Shown: piece after piece, positions 18,113 to 29,530 of the stretch
Layout of the letters: the number at the start of each line of letters is the position of its first letter
Position numbering within the stretch: position 1 is the stretch's first letter
Notes under the pieces: model-generated
Told to the model about the DNA's origin: nothing
The model's input: only the letters and a program-made list of their open reading frames with translations
Database searches by the model: none
NCBI RefSeq assembly: GCF_001902145.1
Contig: NZ_MRST01000027.1
Coordinates: 106,519 to 170,518 of the forward strand
Reading direction: 5' to 3'
Source of the DNA: Pseudomonas fluorescens
Lineage (GTDB): Bacteria > Pseudomonadota > Gammaproteobacteria > Pseudomonadales > Pseudomonadaceae
Length of the DNA stretch: 64,000 nucleotides
Program-made: the position numbers and the translations under genes

Positions 18113-18201
18113 TGTGGGAGCTGGCTTGCCTGCGATAGCGGTGTGTCAGGCAAGGGATTCTTTCCTGAGCCACCGCTATCGCAGGCAAGCCAGCTCCCAC
18201 A
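18113..18201. repeat. REP doublet (REPIN), GTGGGAGCTGGCTTGCC class
   Basis: The left arm starting TGTGGGAGCTGGCTTGCC and its exact complement pair over about 31 bases and run into GATAGCGGTG. The spacer is about 27 bases. It lies between convergent infA and clpA. Confidence 0.93.
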
Positions 18202-18243
18202 TGTTGATCTTCATTGTCTTAGCGATTGCATTTCAAGGCAGCA

Positions 18244-18267
18244 AAAAGGCGCCTTTCGGCGCCTTTT
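18244..18267 (-). terminator. Intrinsic terminator after clpA
   Basis: AAAAGGCGCC-TTTC-GGCGCCTTTT is symmetric enough to act in both directions. On the minus strand it lies about 20 bases after the clpA stop. Confidence 0.88.
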
Positions 18268-18286
18268 GCAATGTTGCAGCTAACGA

Positions 18287-20557
18287 TCAGGCCATTTCAG
18301 CCGTGGTCTCGAACTCGAAGGTCAGCTCGCCGTCCTTAAGGTCGATGTGCACCACGCCACCATGGTCGGAGAGTTCGCCGAACAGGATCTCTTCGGCCAG
18401 TGGCCGCTTGATCTTGTCCTGGATCAGACGCGCCATTGGGCGTGCGCCCATTGCCGCATCGTAGCCGCCCTCTGCGATCCAGCTGCGAGCCGCTTCCGTC
18501 ACATCCAGCTGCACGCGCTTGTCTTCCAACTGCGCTTGAAGCTCGGTGAGGAACTTGTCCACCACGCTTTTGATGACCTCATGGCTGAGGCGACCAAACT
18601 GGATAATGGTGTCCAGGCGGTTGCGGAACTCCGGCGTGAAGCTCTTCTTGATCACTTCCATGGCATCAGAGGAGTGATCCTGATGCGTAAAGCCGATCGA
18701 AGCCCGCGCCGCGGTTTCAGCACCAGCGTTGGTGGTCATGATCACGATCACATTGCGGAAGTCTGCCTTGCGCCCGTTGTTGTCGGTCAGGGTCCCGTGG
18801 TCCATGACCTGCAACAGCAGGTTGAAGACTTCCGGGTGGGCCTTTTCGATTTCATCGAGCAACAATACGCAATGTGGCTGCTTGGTGATCGCCTCGGTCA
18901 ACAGGCCGCCCTGGTCGAAGCCGACATAGCCCGGAGGCGCACCGATCAAGCGCGACACAGTGTGGCGCTCCATGTACTCGGACATGTCGAAACGGACCAG
19001 TTCGATGCCCATGGCCTTGGCCAACTGGCGAGCCGCCTCGGTCTTGCCGACGCCGGTCGGGCCTGCGAACAGGAACGAACCGACTGGCTTGTCCGGCGAC
19101 TTGAGGCCAGCACGGGACAACTTGATCGCCGTGGACAGCGAGTCGATGGCCGCATCCTGGCCAAACACGGTGAGCTTGAGGTCGCGCTCCAGGTTACGCA
19201 GCAACTCCTTGTCGGAACTGGTGACGTGTTTTGGCGGAATCCGCGCGATCTTGGCCACGATGTCCTCGACTTGAGGCACGTCGATGCGCTTCACGCGCTT
19301 CTCGACCGGCTGCAGGCGCTGGTAGGCACCCGCTTCGTCGATCACATCGATGGCCTTGTCGGGCATATGCCGGTCATTGATGTAGCGCGACGCCAGCTCA
19401 GCCGCCGCACGCAAGGCCTCATCGGTGTACTCGATGCCATGGTGCGCTTCAAAACGCCCCTTGAGCCCGCGCAGGATGCCGATGGTGTCTTCAACCGAGG
19501 GCTCGGACACGTCGACTTTCTGGAAGCGACGCGCCAGGGCACGGTCTTTTTCGAAGATGCCGCGAAATTCCTGGAACGTGGTCGAACCAATGCAGCGGAT
19601 ATCACCCGAGGACAGCAGTGGCTTGAGCAGGTTGGAAGCGTCCATCACCCCACCGGAAGCTGCACCGGCGCCAATGATAGTGTGGATCTCGTCGATGAAC
19701 AGGATGGCCTGTGGACGCTTTTTCAACTCACCGAGCAACGCCTTGAAGCGCTTTTCGAAGTCGCCACGGTACTTGGTCCCGGCGAGCAACGCGCCCAGGT
19801 CAAGGGAGTAGACGACACTGCTGGCCAGCAGGTCTGGCACCTGGTTATCGACAATGCGCTTGGCCAGGCCTTCGGCAATCGCGGTCTTACCCACGCCCGC
19901 CTCGCCCACCAGCAACGGGTTGTTCTTGCGGCGACGCGCAAGGATCTGCGCTACACGCTCAACCTCATTCTCACGCCCCACCAGCGGATCGATCCGCCCC
20001 TGGCGCGCCATTTCATTGAGGTTGCTGGCATAGGCATCCAGCGGGTTGCTTGAAGAAGAAGACTCACCGCCCTCCTCGTCCTGCATATCCTGCTCACCCT
20101 CGGAATGATCGCCGTGCCCAGGCACTTTAGAGATACCGTGGGCGATGTAATTGACTACATCAATACGGGCAACGCTCTGCTGCTTGAGCAGGAACACGGC
20201 CTGGCTTTCCTGTTCGCTGAAAATCGCCACAAGCACGTTCGCGCCTGTGACCTCACGCTTACCGGAGCTCTGTACGTGGAACACAGCACGCTGCAATACC
20301 CGCTGGAACCCCAGGGTTGGCTGGGTTTCGCGGTCCTCGTCATGCACGGGGATCAGTGGCGTGGTGGAGTCGATAAACTCCTGCAGGTCATGCTTGAGCT
20401 TGTCGAGGTTGGCGCCGCACGCACGCAGAACGGTGGCGGCAGCTTCGTTATCCAAAAGTGCCAGCAAAAGGTGTTCGACGGTCATGAATTCATGACGCTT
20501 CGAACGAGCCTCCTTGAAGGCAAGATTGAGGGTGACTTCGAGCTCGCGGTTTAACAT
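18287..20557 (-). CDS. clpA: ATP-dependent Clp protease ATP-binding subunit ClpA
   Basis: A 756-residue AAA+ unfoldase that feeds substrates, including ClpS-delivered N-degron proteins, to ClpP. Order: N-domain (MLNRELEVTLNLAF), an acidic Ser-rich linker near residues 147-168, first AAA module with GEAGVGKTAIAEG, second with GPTGVGKTEAARQ. The ClpP-binding loop reads IGF where E. coli ClpA has IGL. It lies 29 bases downstream of clpS and ends at an intrinsic terminator. Confidence 0.97.
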   Translation of the reverse strand: MLNRELEVTLNLAFKEARSKRHEFMTVEHLLLALLDNEAAATVLRACGANLDKLKHDLQEFIDSTTPLIPVHDEDRETQPTLGFQRVLQRAVFHVQSSGKREVTGANVLVAIFSEQESQAVFLLKQQSVARIDVVNYIAHGISKVPGHGDHSEGEQDMQDEEGGESSSSSNPLDAYASNLNEMARQGRIDPLVGRENEVERVAQILARRRKNNPLLVGEAGVGKTAIAEGLAKRIVDNQVPDLLASSVVYSLDLGALLAGTKYRGDFEKRFKALLGELKKRPQAILFIDEIHTIIGAGAASGGVMDASNLLKPLLSSGDIRCIGSTTFQEFRGIFEKDRALARRFQKVDVSEPSVEDTIGILRGLKGRFEAHHGIEYTDEALRAAAELASRYINDRHMPDKAIDVIDEAGAYQRLQPVEKRVKRIDVPQVEDIVAKIARIPPKHVTSSDKELLRNLERDLKLTVFGQDAAIDSLSTAIKLSRAGLKSPDKPVGSFLFAGPTGVGKTEAARQLAKAMGIELVRFDMSEYMERHTVSRLIGAPPGYVGFDQGGLLTEAITKQPHCVLLLDEIEKAHPEVFNLLLQVMDHGTLTDNNGRKADFRNVIVIMTTNAGAETAARASIGFTHQDHSSDAMEVIKKSFTPEFRNRLDTIIQFGRLSHEVIKSVVDKFLTELQAQLEDKRVQLDVTEAARSWIAEGGYDAAMGARPMARLIQDKIKRPLAEEILFGELSDHGGVVHIDLKDGELTFEFETTAEMA

Positions 20558-20586
20558 AGCTTCACCTCATACCCAAGTGGTCGGCG

Positions 20587-20955
20587 TTAACCGTCCTTCT
20601 CGATTTCACAGAGTAGCGGATGCTGGCTTTCCCTGGCGTACTGGTTGACCTGCATGGCCTTTGTCTCGGCGATGTCGCGGGTAAACACTCCACATACTGC
20701 CCGTCCTTCTGTGTGAACGGCCAGCATTACCTTGGTCGCCAACTCGCGGTTCAGGTTAAAAAACACCTCGAGCACTTCGACGACGAAATCCATCGGTGTG
20801 TAGTCATCATTGAACAAAACCACCTTGTACATCGGCGGCGCCTGTAAAGCAGGCTTGGCCTCCTGAACAGCAATGCCTGCAGAACCGTCGTCGTCATGTT
20901 CCTGATCCGGGCGATCCTGATTGAATGTTAGTCGAATCTGGCTGTTTGCATGCAT
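20587..20955 (-). CDS. clpS: ClpA adaptor protein ClpS
   Basis: A 122-residue adaptor that recognises N-terminal Leu, Phe, Trp and Tyr and delivers the proteins to ClpA. The disordered acidic N-terminal tail is followed by the ClpS core with MYKVVLFNDDYTPMDFVVEV, whose Asn-Asp pair and Met form the N-degron pocket, and HTEGRAVCGVFTRDIAE. It is co-directional with clpA and divergent from cspD. Confidence 0.96.
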   Translation of the reverse strand: MHANSQIRLTFNQDRPDQEHDDDGSAGIAVQEAKPALQAPPMYKVVLFNDDYTPMDFVVEVLEVFFNLNRELATKVMLAVHTEGRAVCGVFTRDIAETKAMQVNQYARESQHPLLCEIEKDG

Positions 20956-21143
20956 GGGAAAGAAAGGTTCGTCAGTGGTTCAATTACAGTGGTGGGGGCG
21001 ACCTGTCAGAATTTCAACTCTGACCCTTGGGTCACCTTGACTATCGGCGAAACGGTGTTACAACAAATAGAGCCCACAGTGGGTAAAAAAGGTCCGCGCA
21101 GTCAACCTTATTTATTCGGGTTAGGACGGATAGACAGGATGAT

Positions 21144-21159
21144 ACTCCAGTGATGGAGT
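21144..21159 (+). other. Hairpin in the cspD 5' leader
   Basis: ACTCCA (21144-21149) and TGGAGT (21154-21159) pair around a GTGA tetraloop, ending about 21 bases before the cspD ATG and just ahead of its purine-rich ribosome binding region. Confidence 0.45.
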
Positions 21160-21180
21160 CTGGTGCAGAGGGATAAGGGA

Positions 21181-21465
21181 ATGGCTAGTGGTAAGGTCAA
21201 GTGGTTCAACAATGCCAAGGGTTACGGCTTCATTAATGAAGACGGCAAGCAAGAAGACCTTTTTGCGCATTTCTCAGCGATCCAGGCGGATGGGTACAAA
21301 ACGCTGAAGGCGGGTCAACCGGTATCCTTTGACATTACCCAGGGCCCAAAGGGCTTGCATGCGGTGAATATCAAAGGCATCACCACCACGCCTGCTGCAG
21401 AAAACGGCGCGGCGCACGGTCACAAATCAAGACAAGAAAAGCAAGCAGGCCTGACCAGCTTCTGA
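21181..21465 (+). CDS. cspD: Cold-shock domain protein CspD
   Basis: A 94-residue protein with one cold-shock OB domain at the N-terminus (MASGKVKWFNNAKGYGFI with the RNP1 motif KGYGFI, and RNP2-like DLFAHFSAI) and a basic tail after about residue 70. Size and place beside clpS agree with CspD, which in E. coli binds single-stranded DNA and inhibits replication. The start at 21181 is preceded by GAGGGATAAGGGA. An in-frame start at 21163 has no family support. Confidence 0.9.
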   Translation: MASGKVKWFNNAKGYGFINEDGKQEDLFAHFSAIQADGYKTLKAGQPVSFDITQGPKGLHAVNIKGITTTPAAENGAAHGHKSRQEKQAGLTSF

Positions 21466-21481
21466 ACAAAGCACTGAAAGC

Positions 21482-21518
21482 AAACCGACCGCCCCGAATC
21501 ATCAGGGCGGCCGGTTTT
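21482..21518. terminator. Terminator between convergent cspD and icd
   Basis: AACCGACCGCCC and GGGCGGCCGGTT arms (one mismatch) with a TTTT run on the plus strand. It can serve both genes. Confidence 0.82.
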
Positions 21519-21528
21519 GTCTGCCTGT

Positions 21529-22785
21529 TTACATATGCTTGATCAGCGCGTCACCAAAGCCCGACGACGACACCAACGTAGCGCCATCCATCAGACGCTC
21601 GAAGTCATAGGTCACGGTCTTGGCCGAAATCGCGCCATTGGTGCCCTTGATAATCAGATCCGCCGCCTCGACCCAACCCATATGCCGCAGCATCATTTCC
21701 GCCGACAGGATCAATGACCCAGGGTTGACCTGATCCTTGCCCGCATATTTAGGCGCAGTACCGTGGGTGGCTTCGAACATTGCCACGGTGTCCGACAGGT
21801 TGGCCCCCGGCGCAATACCGATACCCCCCACTTCCGCCGCCAAGGCATCGGACAGGTAGTCACCATTGAGGTTGAGCGTGGCGATCACGTCGTATTCGGC
21901 CGGGCGCAGCAGGATCTGCTGGAGCATGGCGTCGGCAATGGCATCCTTGACCACCACGTTCTTGCCAGTCTTGGGGTTCTTGAACTGCATCCACGGCCCG
22001 CCGTCAAGCAGGGTCGCGCCGAACTCTTCTGCCGCCACCTCGTAGGCCCACTCCTTGAAGGCCCCTTCGGTGAACTTCATGATGTTACCTTTGTGCACGA
22101 TGGTCAGCGAGTCGCGGTCGTTATCGACCACATACTGCAAGGCCTTGCGCGCCAGGCGCTTGGTGCCCTCTTTAGAGACCGGCTTGACGCCAATCCCGCA
22201 ATCCTGGTCGAAACGGATCTTGGTAACGCCCATTTCCTCCTTGAGAAACTTGATCACCTTGATCGCCTCAGGCGAACCGGCCTTCCACTCGATTCCGGCG
22301 TAAATATCCTCGGAGTTCTCACGAAAGATGGTCATGTCCACATCACCAGGCTTTTTCACTGGGCTGGGCACGCCTTCGAACCAGCGCACCGGGCGCAGGC
22401 ACACGTAGAGGTCAAGTTGTTGGCGCAGGGCCACGTTCAGCGAGCGGATACCGCCACCCACCGGCGTAGTCAGCGGGCCTTTGATGGACACCACGTAATC
22501 CTTGACCGCATCCAGGGTTTCCTGGGGCAGCCACGTATCCTGATCGTAGACTTGAGTGGCCTTTTCGCCAGCGTACACCTCCATCCAGGAAATTTTGCGC
22601 TTGCCGCCGTAAGCCTTTTCAACAGCGGCGTCGACCACCTTGATCATCACCGGGCTGATGTCGACGCCAATACCGTCACCTTCGATGTAGGGGATGATCG
22701 GTTGGTCAGGAACATTGAGAGAATGGTCTGCATTGACGGTGATTTTGTCGCCGACTGCCGGAACCTGAATCTTCTTGTATCCCAT
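21529..22785 (-). CDS. icd: NADP-dependent isocitrate dehydrogenase (homodimeric, Icd)
   Basis: A 418-residue TCA-cycle enzyme converting isocitrate to 2-oxoglutarate. The GGIRSLNVALRQQ segment places S115, equivalent to the Ser113 of E. coli Icd that the kinase/phosphatase AceK modifies to shift flux to the glyoxylate shunt. It has the isopropylmalate/isocitrate dehydrogenase family block NLNGDYLSDALAAEVGG. The start at 22785 has GGAG 6 bases upstream; the start at 22797 does not. It is divergent from the unrelated monomeric enzyme idh. Confidence 0.97.
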   Translation of the reverse strand: MGYKKIQVPAVGDKITVNADHSLNVPDQPIIPYIEGDGIGVDISPVMIKVVDAAVEKAYGGKRKISWMEVYAGEKATQVYDQDTWLPQETLDAVKDYVVSIKGPLTTPVGGGIRSLNVALRQQLDLYVCLRPVRWFEGVPSPVKKPGDVDMTIFRENSEDIYAGIEWKAGSPEAIKVIKFLKEEMGVTKIRFDQDCGIGVKPVSKEGTKRLARKALQYVVDNDRDSLTIVHKGNIMKFTEGAFKEWAYEVAAEEFGATLLDGGPWMQFKNPKTGKNVVVKDAIADAMLQQILLRPAEYDVIATLNLNGDYLSDALAAEVGGIGIAPGANLSDTVAMFEATHGTAPKYAGKDQVNPGSLILSAEMMLRHMGWVEAADLIIKGTNGAISAKTVTYDFERLMDGATLVSSSGFGDALIKHM

Positions 22786-23268
22786 GCTGAACTCCATCTA
22801 TGGATTGAACATCTGGCTGCGTTCGAGCCTACTCCAGATAAATGGCGACTGAAACCTCACGCCATGCTCATTTGCATCGAAAACAGCACATTTGGTGGCC
22901 TACAAGCCTGAAAGCAAAGGGAAAAGCGCCAATCTTGAGCACATCCCACCGCCCCACGCACCTGCGACCTTTAGACCAATGGACGAGCCCCCTTTTGTAT
23001 GAAGGCTCAGCGTAAGCATAGCGACCTATGTATAATGCCGCCGCTGACCAAAGAGTCACGACGGCGGACCGCTCTAGAACGTAGCCTTTCGCCAGAAAGC
23101 CGGACTATTACAATAGCCCACCCGCTTGACGCTCGACTGATGCAAACCAACATCACCGCGAAGAAACCTCGACATTTCGCTCATGGATGACTTTGAACGA
23201 ACGCGCTCTACCCGGCGCATCTCGAGTTTCTGCGCACGCTTTCAGCAAAGAAGAGAGTTAATCCGAAT
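22786..23268. other. Divergent icd-idh intergenic region
   Basis: 483 bases carrying the promoters of both isocitrate dehydrogenases. A consensus TATAAT lies at 23031-23036. Just after it, CCGCCG (23038-23043) can pair with CGGCGG about 25 bases on, early in the idh transcript. No gene was seen. Confidence 0.6.
23031..23036 (+). promoter_or_regulatory. -10 element, probable idh promoter
   Basis: A perfect TATAAT, 233 bases before the idh start. No good TTGACA is spaced before it, so it may need an activator or its extended context. Confidence 0.5.
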
Positions 23269-25494
<2,226 letters not shown>

Positions 25495-25510
25495 GGTTGT
25501 AAGGGAGCAT

Positions 25511-25545
25511 CACAAACCCCGGCCATGTGCCGGGGTTTGTGTTTG
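25511..25545 (+). terminator. Intrinsic terminator after idh
   Basis: AAACCCCGGC and GCCGGGGTTT arms around CATGT, followed by a T-rich stretch. Confidence 0.9.
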
Positions 25546-25573
25546 TACGGACTACATTGAAGAAACCCAATCA

Positions 25574-25666
25574 AATGTGGGAGCTGGCTTGCCTGCGATT
25601 GCAGTCTGTCAGCTCATACAGGTGTAGCTGACCCGCCGTCATCGCAGGCAAGCCAGCTCCCACATT
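25574..25666. repeat. REP doublet (REPIN), GTGGGAGCTGGCTTGCC class
   Basis: Inverted arms AATGTGGGAGCTGGCTTGCC... and its complement enclose about 43 bases. It lies between idh and the Nudix gene. Confidence 0.92.
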
Positions 25667-25699
25667 GACCGAGTCACCTTCCAGATACCGAGGCTTGCA

Positions 25700-26146
25700 A
25701 TGACCTGGCAACCCCACATCACCGTCGCCACCATCGTCGAAGACAACGGCCGCTTCCTGATGGTCGAAGAACTCAAGGGCGGTCGCGCCGTGCTCAACCA
25801 GCCCGCCGGCCATCTGGACCCGAACGAAACCCTTACCGAAGCCGCCGTGCGTGAAACCCTGGAAGAAACCGGCTGGGACGTGGAAGCCACCGGCATCGTC
25901 GGCATCTACCTGTATACCGCACCGAGCAATGGCGTGACCTACCAGCGGGTCTGCTTTATCGCCAAGGCAGTGAAACACCACCCGGACTATCAACTCGACG
26001 AAGGCATCCTGCGCGCCCGCTGGCTGACCCGTGACGAGCTGATGGCCGTGCGCGACGACTGGCGCAGCGAGCTGATTATCCGCTGCATCGATGATTATCT
26101 GGCCGGCCAGCGCCACAGTCTCGAATTGATCCGCCCTTCTCTTTAG
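25700..26146 (+). CDS. nudJ: Nudix hydrolase, NudJ-type phosphatase
   Basis: A 148-residue Nudix protein. The Nudix box runs from GHLDPNETL to RETLEETGWD near residues 38-60 with all the G, E, R and EE positions kept. Size, the N-terminal THITVATIV-like strand (here PHITVATIVEDNGRFLMVEE) and the place directly before mnmA match NudJ, which hydrolyses nucleoside di- and triphosphates and hydroxymethylpyrimidine pyrophosphate in E. coli. The exact substrate here is inferred. Confidence 0.85.
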   Translation: MTWQPHITVATIVEDNGRFLMVEELKGGRAVLNQPAGHLDPNETLTEAAVRETLEETGWDVEATGIVGIYLYTAPSNGVTYQRVCFIAKAVKHHPDYQLDEGILRARWLTRDELMAVRDDWRSELIIRCIDDYLAGQRHSLELIRPSL

Positions 26147-26205
26147 CCTTAGCGGCCCGGGCCTGATAGAATCGCGTCCTTTTTCAAGACACCCGTTGAA
26201 ACCCT

Positions 26206-27330
26206 ATGCGTGATCCAGCCCCTTCTGACACACAAAAGAAGCGCGTCATCGTCGGCATGTCCGGCGGCGTGGACTCTTCCGTTTCCGCCGTTCTGCTCAT
26301 GGAGCAGGGTTATGAGGTGGAAGGCCTGTTCATGAAGAACTGGGAAGAAGACGATGGAACGGAATACTGCACCGCCATGGACGACCTCGCGGACGCCCAG
26401 GCCGTGTGCGACAAGATCGGCATCAAGCTGCACACCGCCAACTTCGCCGCCGAGTACTGGGACAACGTGTTCGAGCACTTCCTGGCCGAATACAAGGCCG
26501 GCCGCACGCCGAACCCGGACATCCTGTGTAACCGCGAGATCAAGTTCAAGGCCTTCCTCGACTACGCCATGATGCTCGGCGCCGACCTGATAGCTACCGG
26601 CCACTACGTGCGCCGTCGCGATATCGATGGCCGCACCGAACTGCTCAAGGGCCTGGACCCGAACAAGGACCAGAGCTACTTCCTGCACGCCGTGGGCGGT
26701 GAACAGATCGCCAAGACTCTGTTCCCGGTCGGCGAGCTGGAAAAGCCCGAAGTGCGCAAGATTGCCGAGAAACACGGCCTGGCCACCGCCAAGAAGAAAG
26801 ACTCCACCGGTATCTGCTTTATCGGCGAGCGGCGCTTCAGCGATTTCCTCAAGCAATACCTGCCCGCGCAACCGGGCGAGATCAAGACCACCGAAGGTGA
26901 AGTGATCGGCCGTCACCATGGCCTGATGTACCACACCATCGGCCAGCGCCAGGGCCTGGGCATCGGCGGTTTGAAGGACGCAGGTGAAGAGCCTTGGTAC
27001 GTGCTGGTCAAAGACCTGGAAAACAACGTGCTGGTGGTCGGCCAAGGCAATGAGCACCCGCTGCTGTTCTCCGGCGCCCTGCTCGCTTCCGAGATCTATT
27101 GGGTCAACCCGATCGACCTGAGCACCCCGCGCCGCCTGACCGCCAAAGTGCGTTATCGCCAGAGCGACCAGCCCTGCACCCTGGAAAAGACCGCCACCGG
27201 CTACCGTGCCACCTTCGATGACCCGCAGCGCGCGGTCACCCCTGGTCAGTCCGTGGTGTTCTATGACGGCGAAATCTGCCTGGGCGGCGGCGTGATTGAA
27301 GTCGCGCAAGCCTGGAGCAACCCGGCATGA
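26206..27330 (+). CDS. mnmA: tRNA-specific 2-thiouridylase MnmA
   Basis: A 374-residue enzyme that puts sulfur on U34 of Lys, Glu and Gln tRNAs, using ATP and persulfide from the Tus relay. The PP-loop GMSGGVDSS is at residues 17-25; the catalytic cysteines are C108 (in NPDILCNREIKF) and C204 (in STGICFIGERRF). Its sulfur donors tusBCDE lie 20 kb away in the same window. The stop overlaps the hflD start by four bases. Confidence 0.97.
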   Translation: MRDPAPSDTQKKRVIVGMSGGVDSSVSAVLLMEQGYEVEGLFMKNWEEDDGTEYCTAMDDLADAQAVCDKIGIKLHTANFAAEYWDNVFEHFLAEYKAGRTPNPDILCNREIKFKAFLDYAMMLGADLIATGHYVRRRDIDGRTELLKGLDPNKDQSYFLHAVGGEQIAKTLFPVGELEKPEVRKIAEKHGLATAKKKDSTGICFIGERRFSDFLKQYLPAQPGEIKTTEGEVIGRHHGLMYHTIGQRQGLGIGGLKDAGEEPWYVLVKDLENNVLVVGQGNEHPLLFSGALLASEIYWVNPIDLSTPRRLTAKVRYRQSDQPCTLEKTATGYRATFDDPQRAVTPGQSVVFYDGEICLGGGVIEVAQAWSNPA

Positions 27331-27950
27331 GCCCGACCCAGGAGCAATTGACAGCCCTTGGCGGCGTCTTTCTCGCTGCGGTGCTGGTGGACAAGATCGC
27401 CAAGACCGGCCAGGTCACTGAAGCCGGCCTGACCTGCATGCTCGGCAGCCTGCTGATCCGCGACCCCAAGGACACCCTTGAGGTTTACGGCGGCGACGAC
27501 CTGGCCCTGCGTGAAGGCTATCGCGCCCTGATCGGCGCCCTGGAGCGCGACCCCAGCACTTTGCAGCGCGAGCCGTTGCGCTACGCCCTGTCGATGCTCG
27601 GCCTTGAGCGCCAGTTGGCCAAGCGCGACGACCTGCTGGACACCATCGGCAAGCGCCTGCCGCAGATCCAGTCCCAGGTAGAGCACTTCGGCCCGGCCCA
27701 CGAAAACGTGATCGCAGCCTGTGGTGCGCTGTACCAGGACACCTTGAGTACCCTGCGCCAACGTATCCAGGTGCATGGCGACATGCGCAACCTGCAACAA
27801 CCCAACAACGCGTCGAAAATCCGCGCCCTGCTCCTGGCCGGTATTCGTTCGGCACGCTTGTGGCGCCAACTGGGCGGTCATCGCTGGCAGTTGGTGATCA
27901 GCCGACGCAAATTGCTCAAAGAGCTTTACCCGTTGATGCGCAACGAATAA
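27327..27950 (+). CDS. hflD: HflD homologue
   Basis: A 207-residue all-helical protein of the HflD (high frequency lysogenisation) family. E. coli HflD is a peripheral membrane protein that binds lambda CII. Similarity is clear from the N-terminal ALGGVFLAAVLVDKIAKTG block and from RIQVHGDMRNLQQPNNASKI. It overlaps mnmA by four bases, the conserved arrangement in gammaproteobacteria. Its host role is not established. Confidence 0.9.
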   Translation: MSPTQEQLTALGGVFLAAVLVDKIAKTGQVTEAGLTCMLGSLLIRDPKDTLEVYGGDDLALREGYRALIGALERDPSTLQREPLRYALSMLGLERQLAKRDDLLDTIGKRLPQIQSQVEHFGPAHENVIAACGALYQDTLSTLRQRIQVHGDMRNLQQPNNASKIRALLLAGIRSARLWRQLGGHRWQLVISRRKLLKELYPLMRNE

Positions 27951-28075
27951 GTCGCACCAGCAGGCTGTTTTCAAGCCATTACGCGTAATACGCCGGTCAG
28001 TTGGCGACGGACCGGCGGATTTTTTCATGTATGATACGCGCCCCATTTCGTTGCCCGACTGTCCGAGAACACCCC

Positions 28076-29446
28076 ATGCAGCTCTCTTCGCTCACTGCGG
28101 TTTCCCCTGTTGACGGCCGCTACGCCGGCAAAACCCAGGCCCTGCGCCCTATTTTCAGCGAGTACGGCCTGATCCGTGCCCGTGTCCTGGTTGAAGTGCG
28201 CTGGCTCCAGCGCCTGGCCGCTCACCCCGCCATCAGCGAAGTGCCGGCGTTTTCCGCGCAAGCCAACGCTGTATTGAACACCCTGGCGGAAAACTTCTCC
28301 CTGGAACACGCCGAGCGTGTGAAAGAGATCGAGCGCACCACCAACCACGACGTCAAAGCCATCGAATACCTGCTCAAAGAGCAAGCGGCCCAACTGCCGG
28401 AACTGGCCCAGGTCAGCGAATTCATCCACTTTGCCTGCACCAGCGAGGACATCAATAACCTGTCTCACGCCCTGATGCTGCGTGAAGGCCGTGATGAGGT
28501 GATGCTGCCGCTGATGCGCCAGACCGCTGAAGCCATCCGTGAGCTGGCGATCCGTTTCGCTGCCGTGCCGATGCTGTCGCGCACTCACGGCCAGCCAGCC
28601 TCGCCGACCACCCTCGGCAAAGAACTGGCCAACGTGGTGTACCGCCTGGAGCGCCAGATCGCCCAGGTCGCCGCCGTGCCACTGCTGGGCAAGATCAACG
28701 GCGCCGTAGGCAACTACAACGCCCACCTGTCGGCCTACCCTGAGATCGACTGGGAAGCCAACGCCCGCGCCTTCATCGAAGACGAGCTGGGCCTGGGTTT
28801 CAACCCTTACACCACGCAGATCGAACCCCACGACTACATTGCCGAGCTGTTCGATGCGATTGCGCGCTTCAACACCATCCTGATCGATTTCGATCGCGAT
28901 ATCTGGGGCTACATCTCCCTAGGCTACTTCAAGCAGCGCACCATTGCCGGCGAAATCGGTTCGTCGACCATGCCGCACAAGGTCAACCCGATCGACTTCG
29001 AAAACTCCGAAGGCAACCTGGGTATCGCCAACGCCCTGTTCCAGCACCTGGCCAGCAAGTTGCCGATCTCCCGCTGGCAGCGCGACCTGACCGACTCCAC
29101 CGTACTGCGTAACCTCGGCGTGGGCTTTGCCCACAGCGTGATCGCGTACGAAGCCAGCCTCAAAGGCATCAGCAAGCTGGAGCTCAACGAGCAGAAGATT
29201 GCCGCTGACCTGGACGCGTGCTGGGAAGTACTGGCCGAGCCGATCCAGACCGTGATGCGCCGCTACAACATCGAAAACCCCTACGAGAAGCTGAAAGAAT
29301 TGACGCGAGGCAAGGGCATCAGCCCCGAAGCGCTGCAAACTTTCATCGACGGCCTGGACATGCCAGCCGCGGCCAAGGCCGAGCTGAAACTGCTCACCCC
29401 GGCCAACTACATCGGCAACGCTGTAGCGCAAGCCAAGCGCATCTGA
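28076..29446 (+). CDS. purB: Adenylosuccinate lyase
   Basis: A 456-residue enzyme of purine synthesis that cleaves SAICAR and adenylosuccinate, releasing fumarate. The fumarase/aspartase superfamily signature GSSTMPHKVNP begins at residue 295, and the His in SRTHGQPASPTT is the second catalytic region. The start MQLSSLTAVSPVDGRY is the family-typical one; a longer start at 28001 is not supported. A candidate -10 (TATGAT, 28030-28035) lies upstream. It ends in an intrinsic terminator. Confidence 0.96.
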   Translation: MQLSSLTAVSPVDGRYAGKTQALRPIFSEYGLIRARVLVEVRWLQRLAAHPAISEVPAFSAQANAVLNTLAENFSLEHAERVKEIERTTNHDVKAIEYLLKEQAAQLPELAQVSEFIHFACTSEDINNLSHALMLREGRDEVMLPLMRQTAEAIRELAIRFAAVPMLSRTHGQPASPTTLGKELANVVYRLERQIAQVAAVPLLGKINGAVGNYNAHLSAYPEIDWEANARAFIEDELGLGFNPYTTQIEPHDYIAELFDAIARFNTILIDFDRDIWGYISLGYFKQRTIAGEIGSSTMPHKVNPIDFENSEGNLGIANALFQHLASKLPISRWQRDLTDSTVLRNLGVGFAHSVIAYEASLKGISKLELNEQKIAADLDACWEVLAEPIQTVMRRYNIENPYEKLKELTRGKGISPEALQTFIDGLDMPAAAKAELKLLTPANYIGNAVAQAKRI

Positions 29447-29465
29447 TCCAAGCAAGCTCCTTTGA

Positions 29466-29492
29466 GACGCCCGGCCGCGCCGGGCGTTTTTA
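29466..29492 (+). terminator. Intrinsic terminator after purB
   Basis: ACGCCCGGC-CGC-GCCGGGCGT followed by TTTTATT. Confidence 0.92.
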
Positions 29493-29530
29493 TTCCTGTC
29501 TTAAAAGTGCTTTTTTTCAATAGGTTACAC

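Noticed and set aside
23038..23120. Possible tRNA-like fold after the idh -10
   Set aside because: The CCGCCG/CGGCGG stem has no anticodon or T-arm features and no CCA end.
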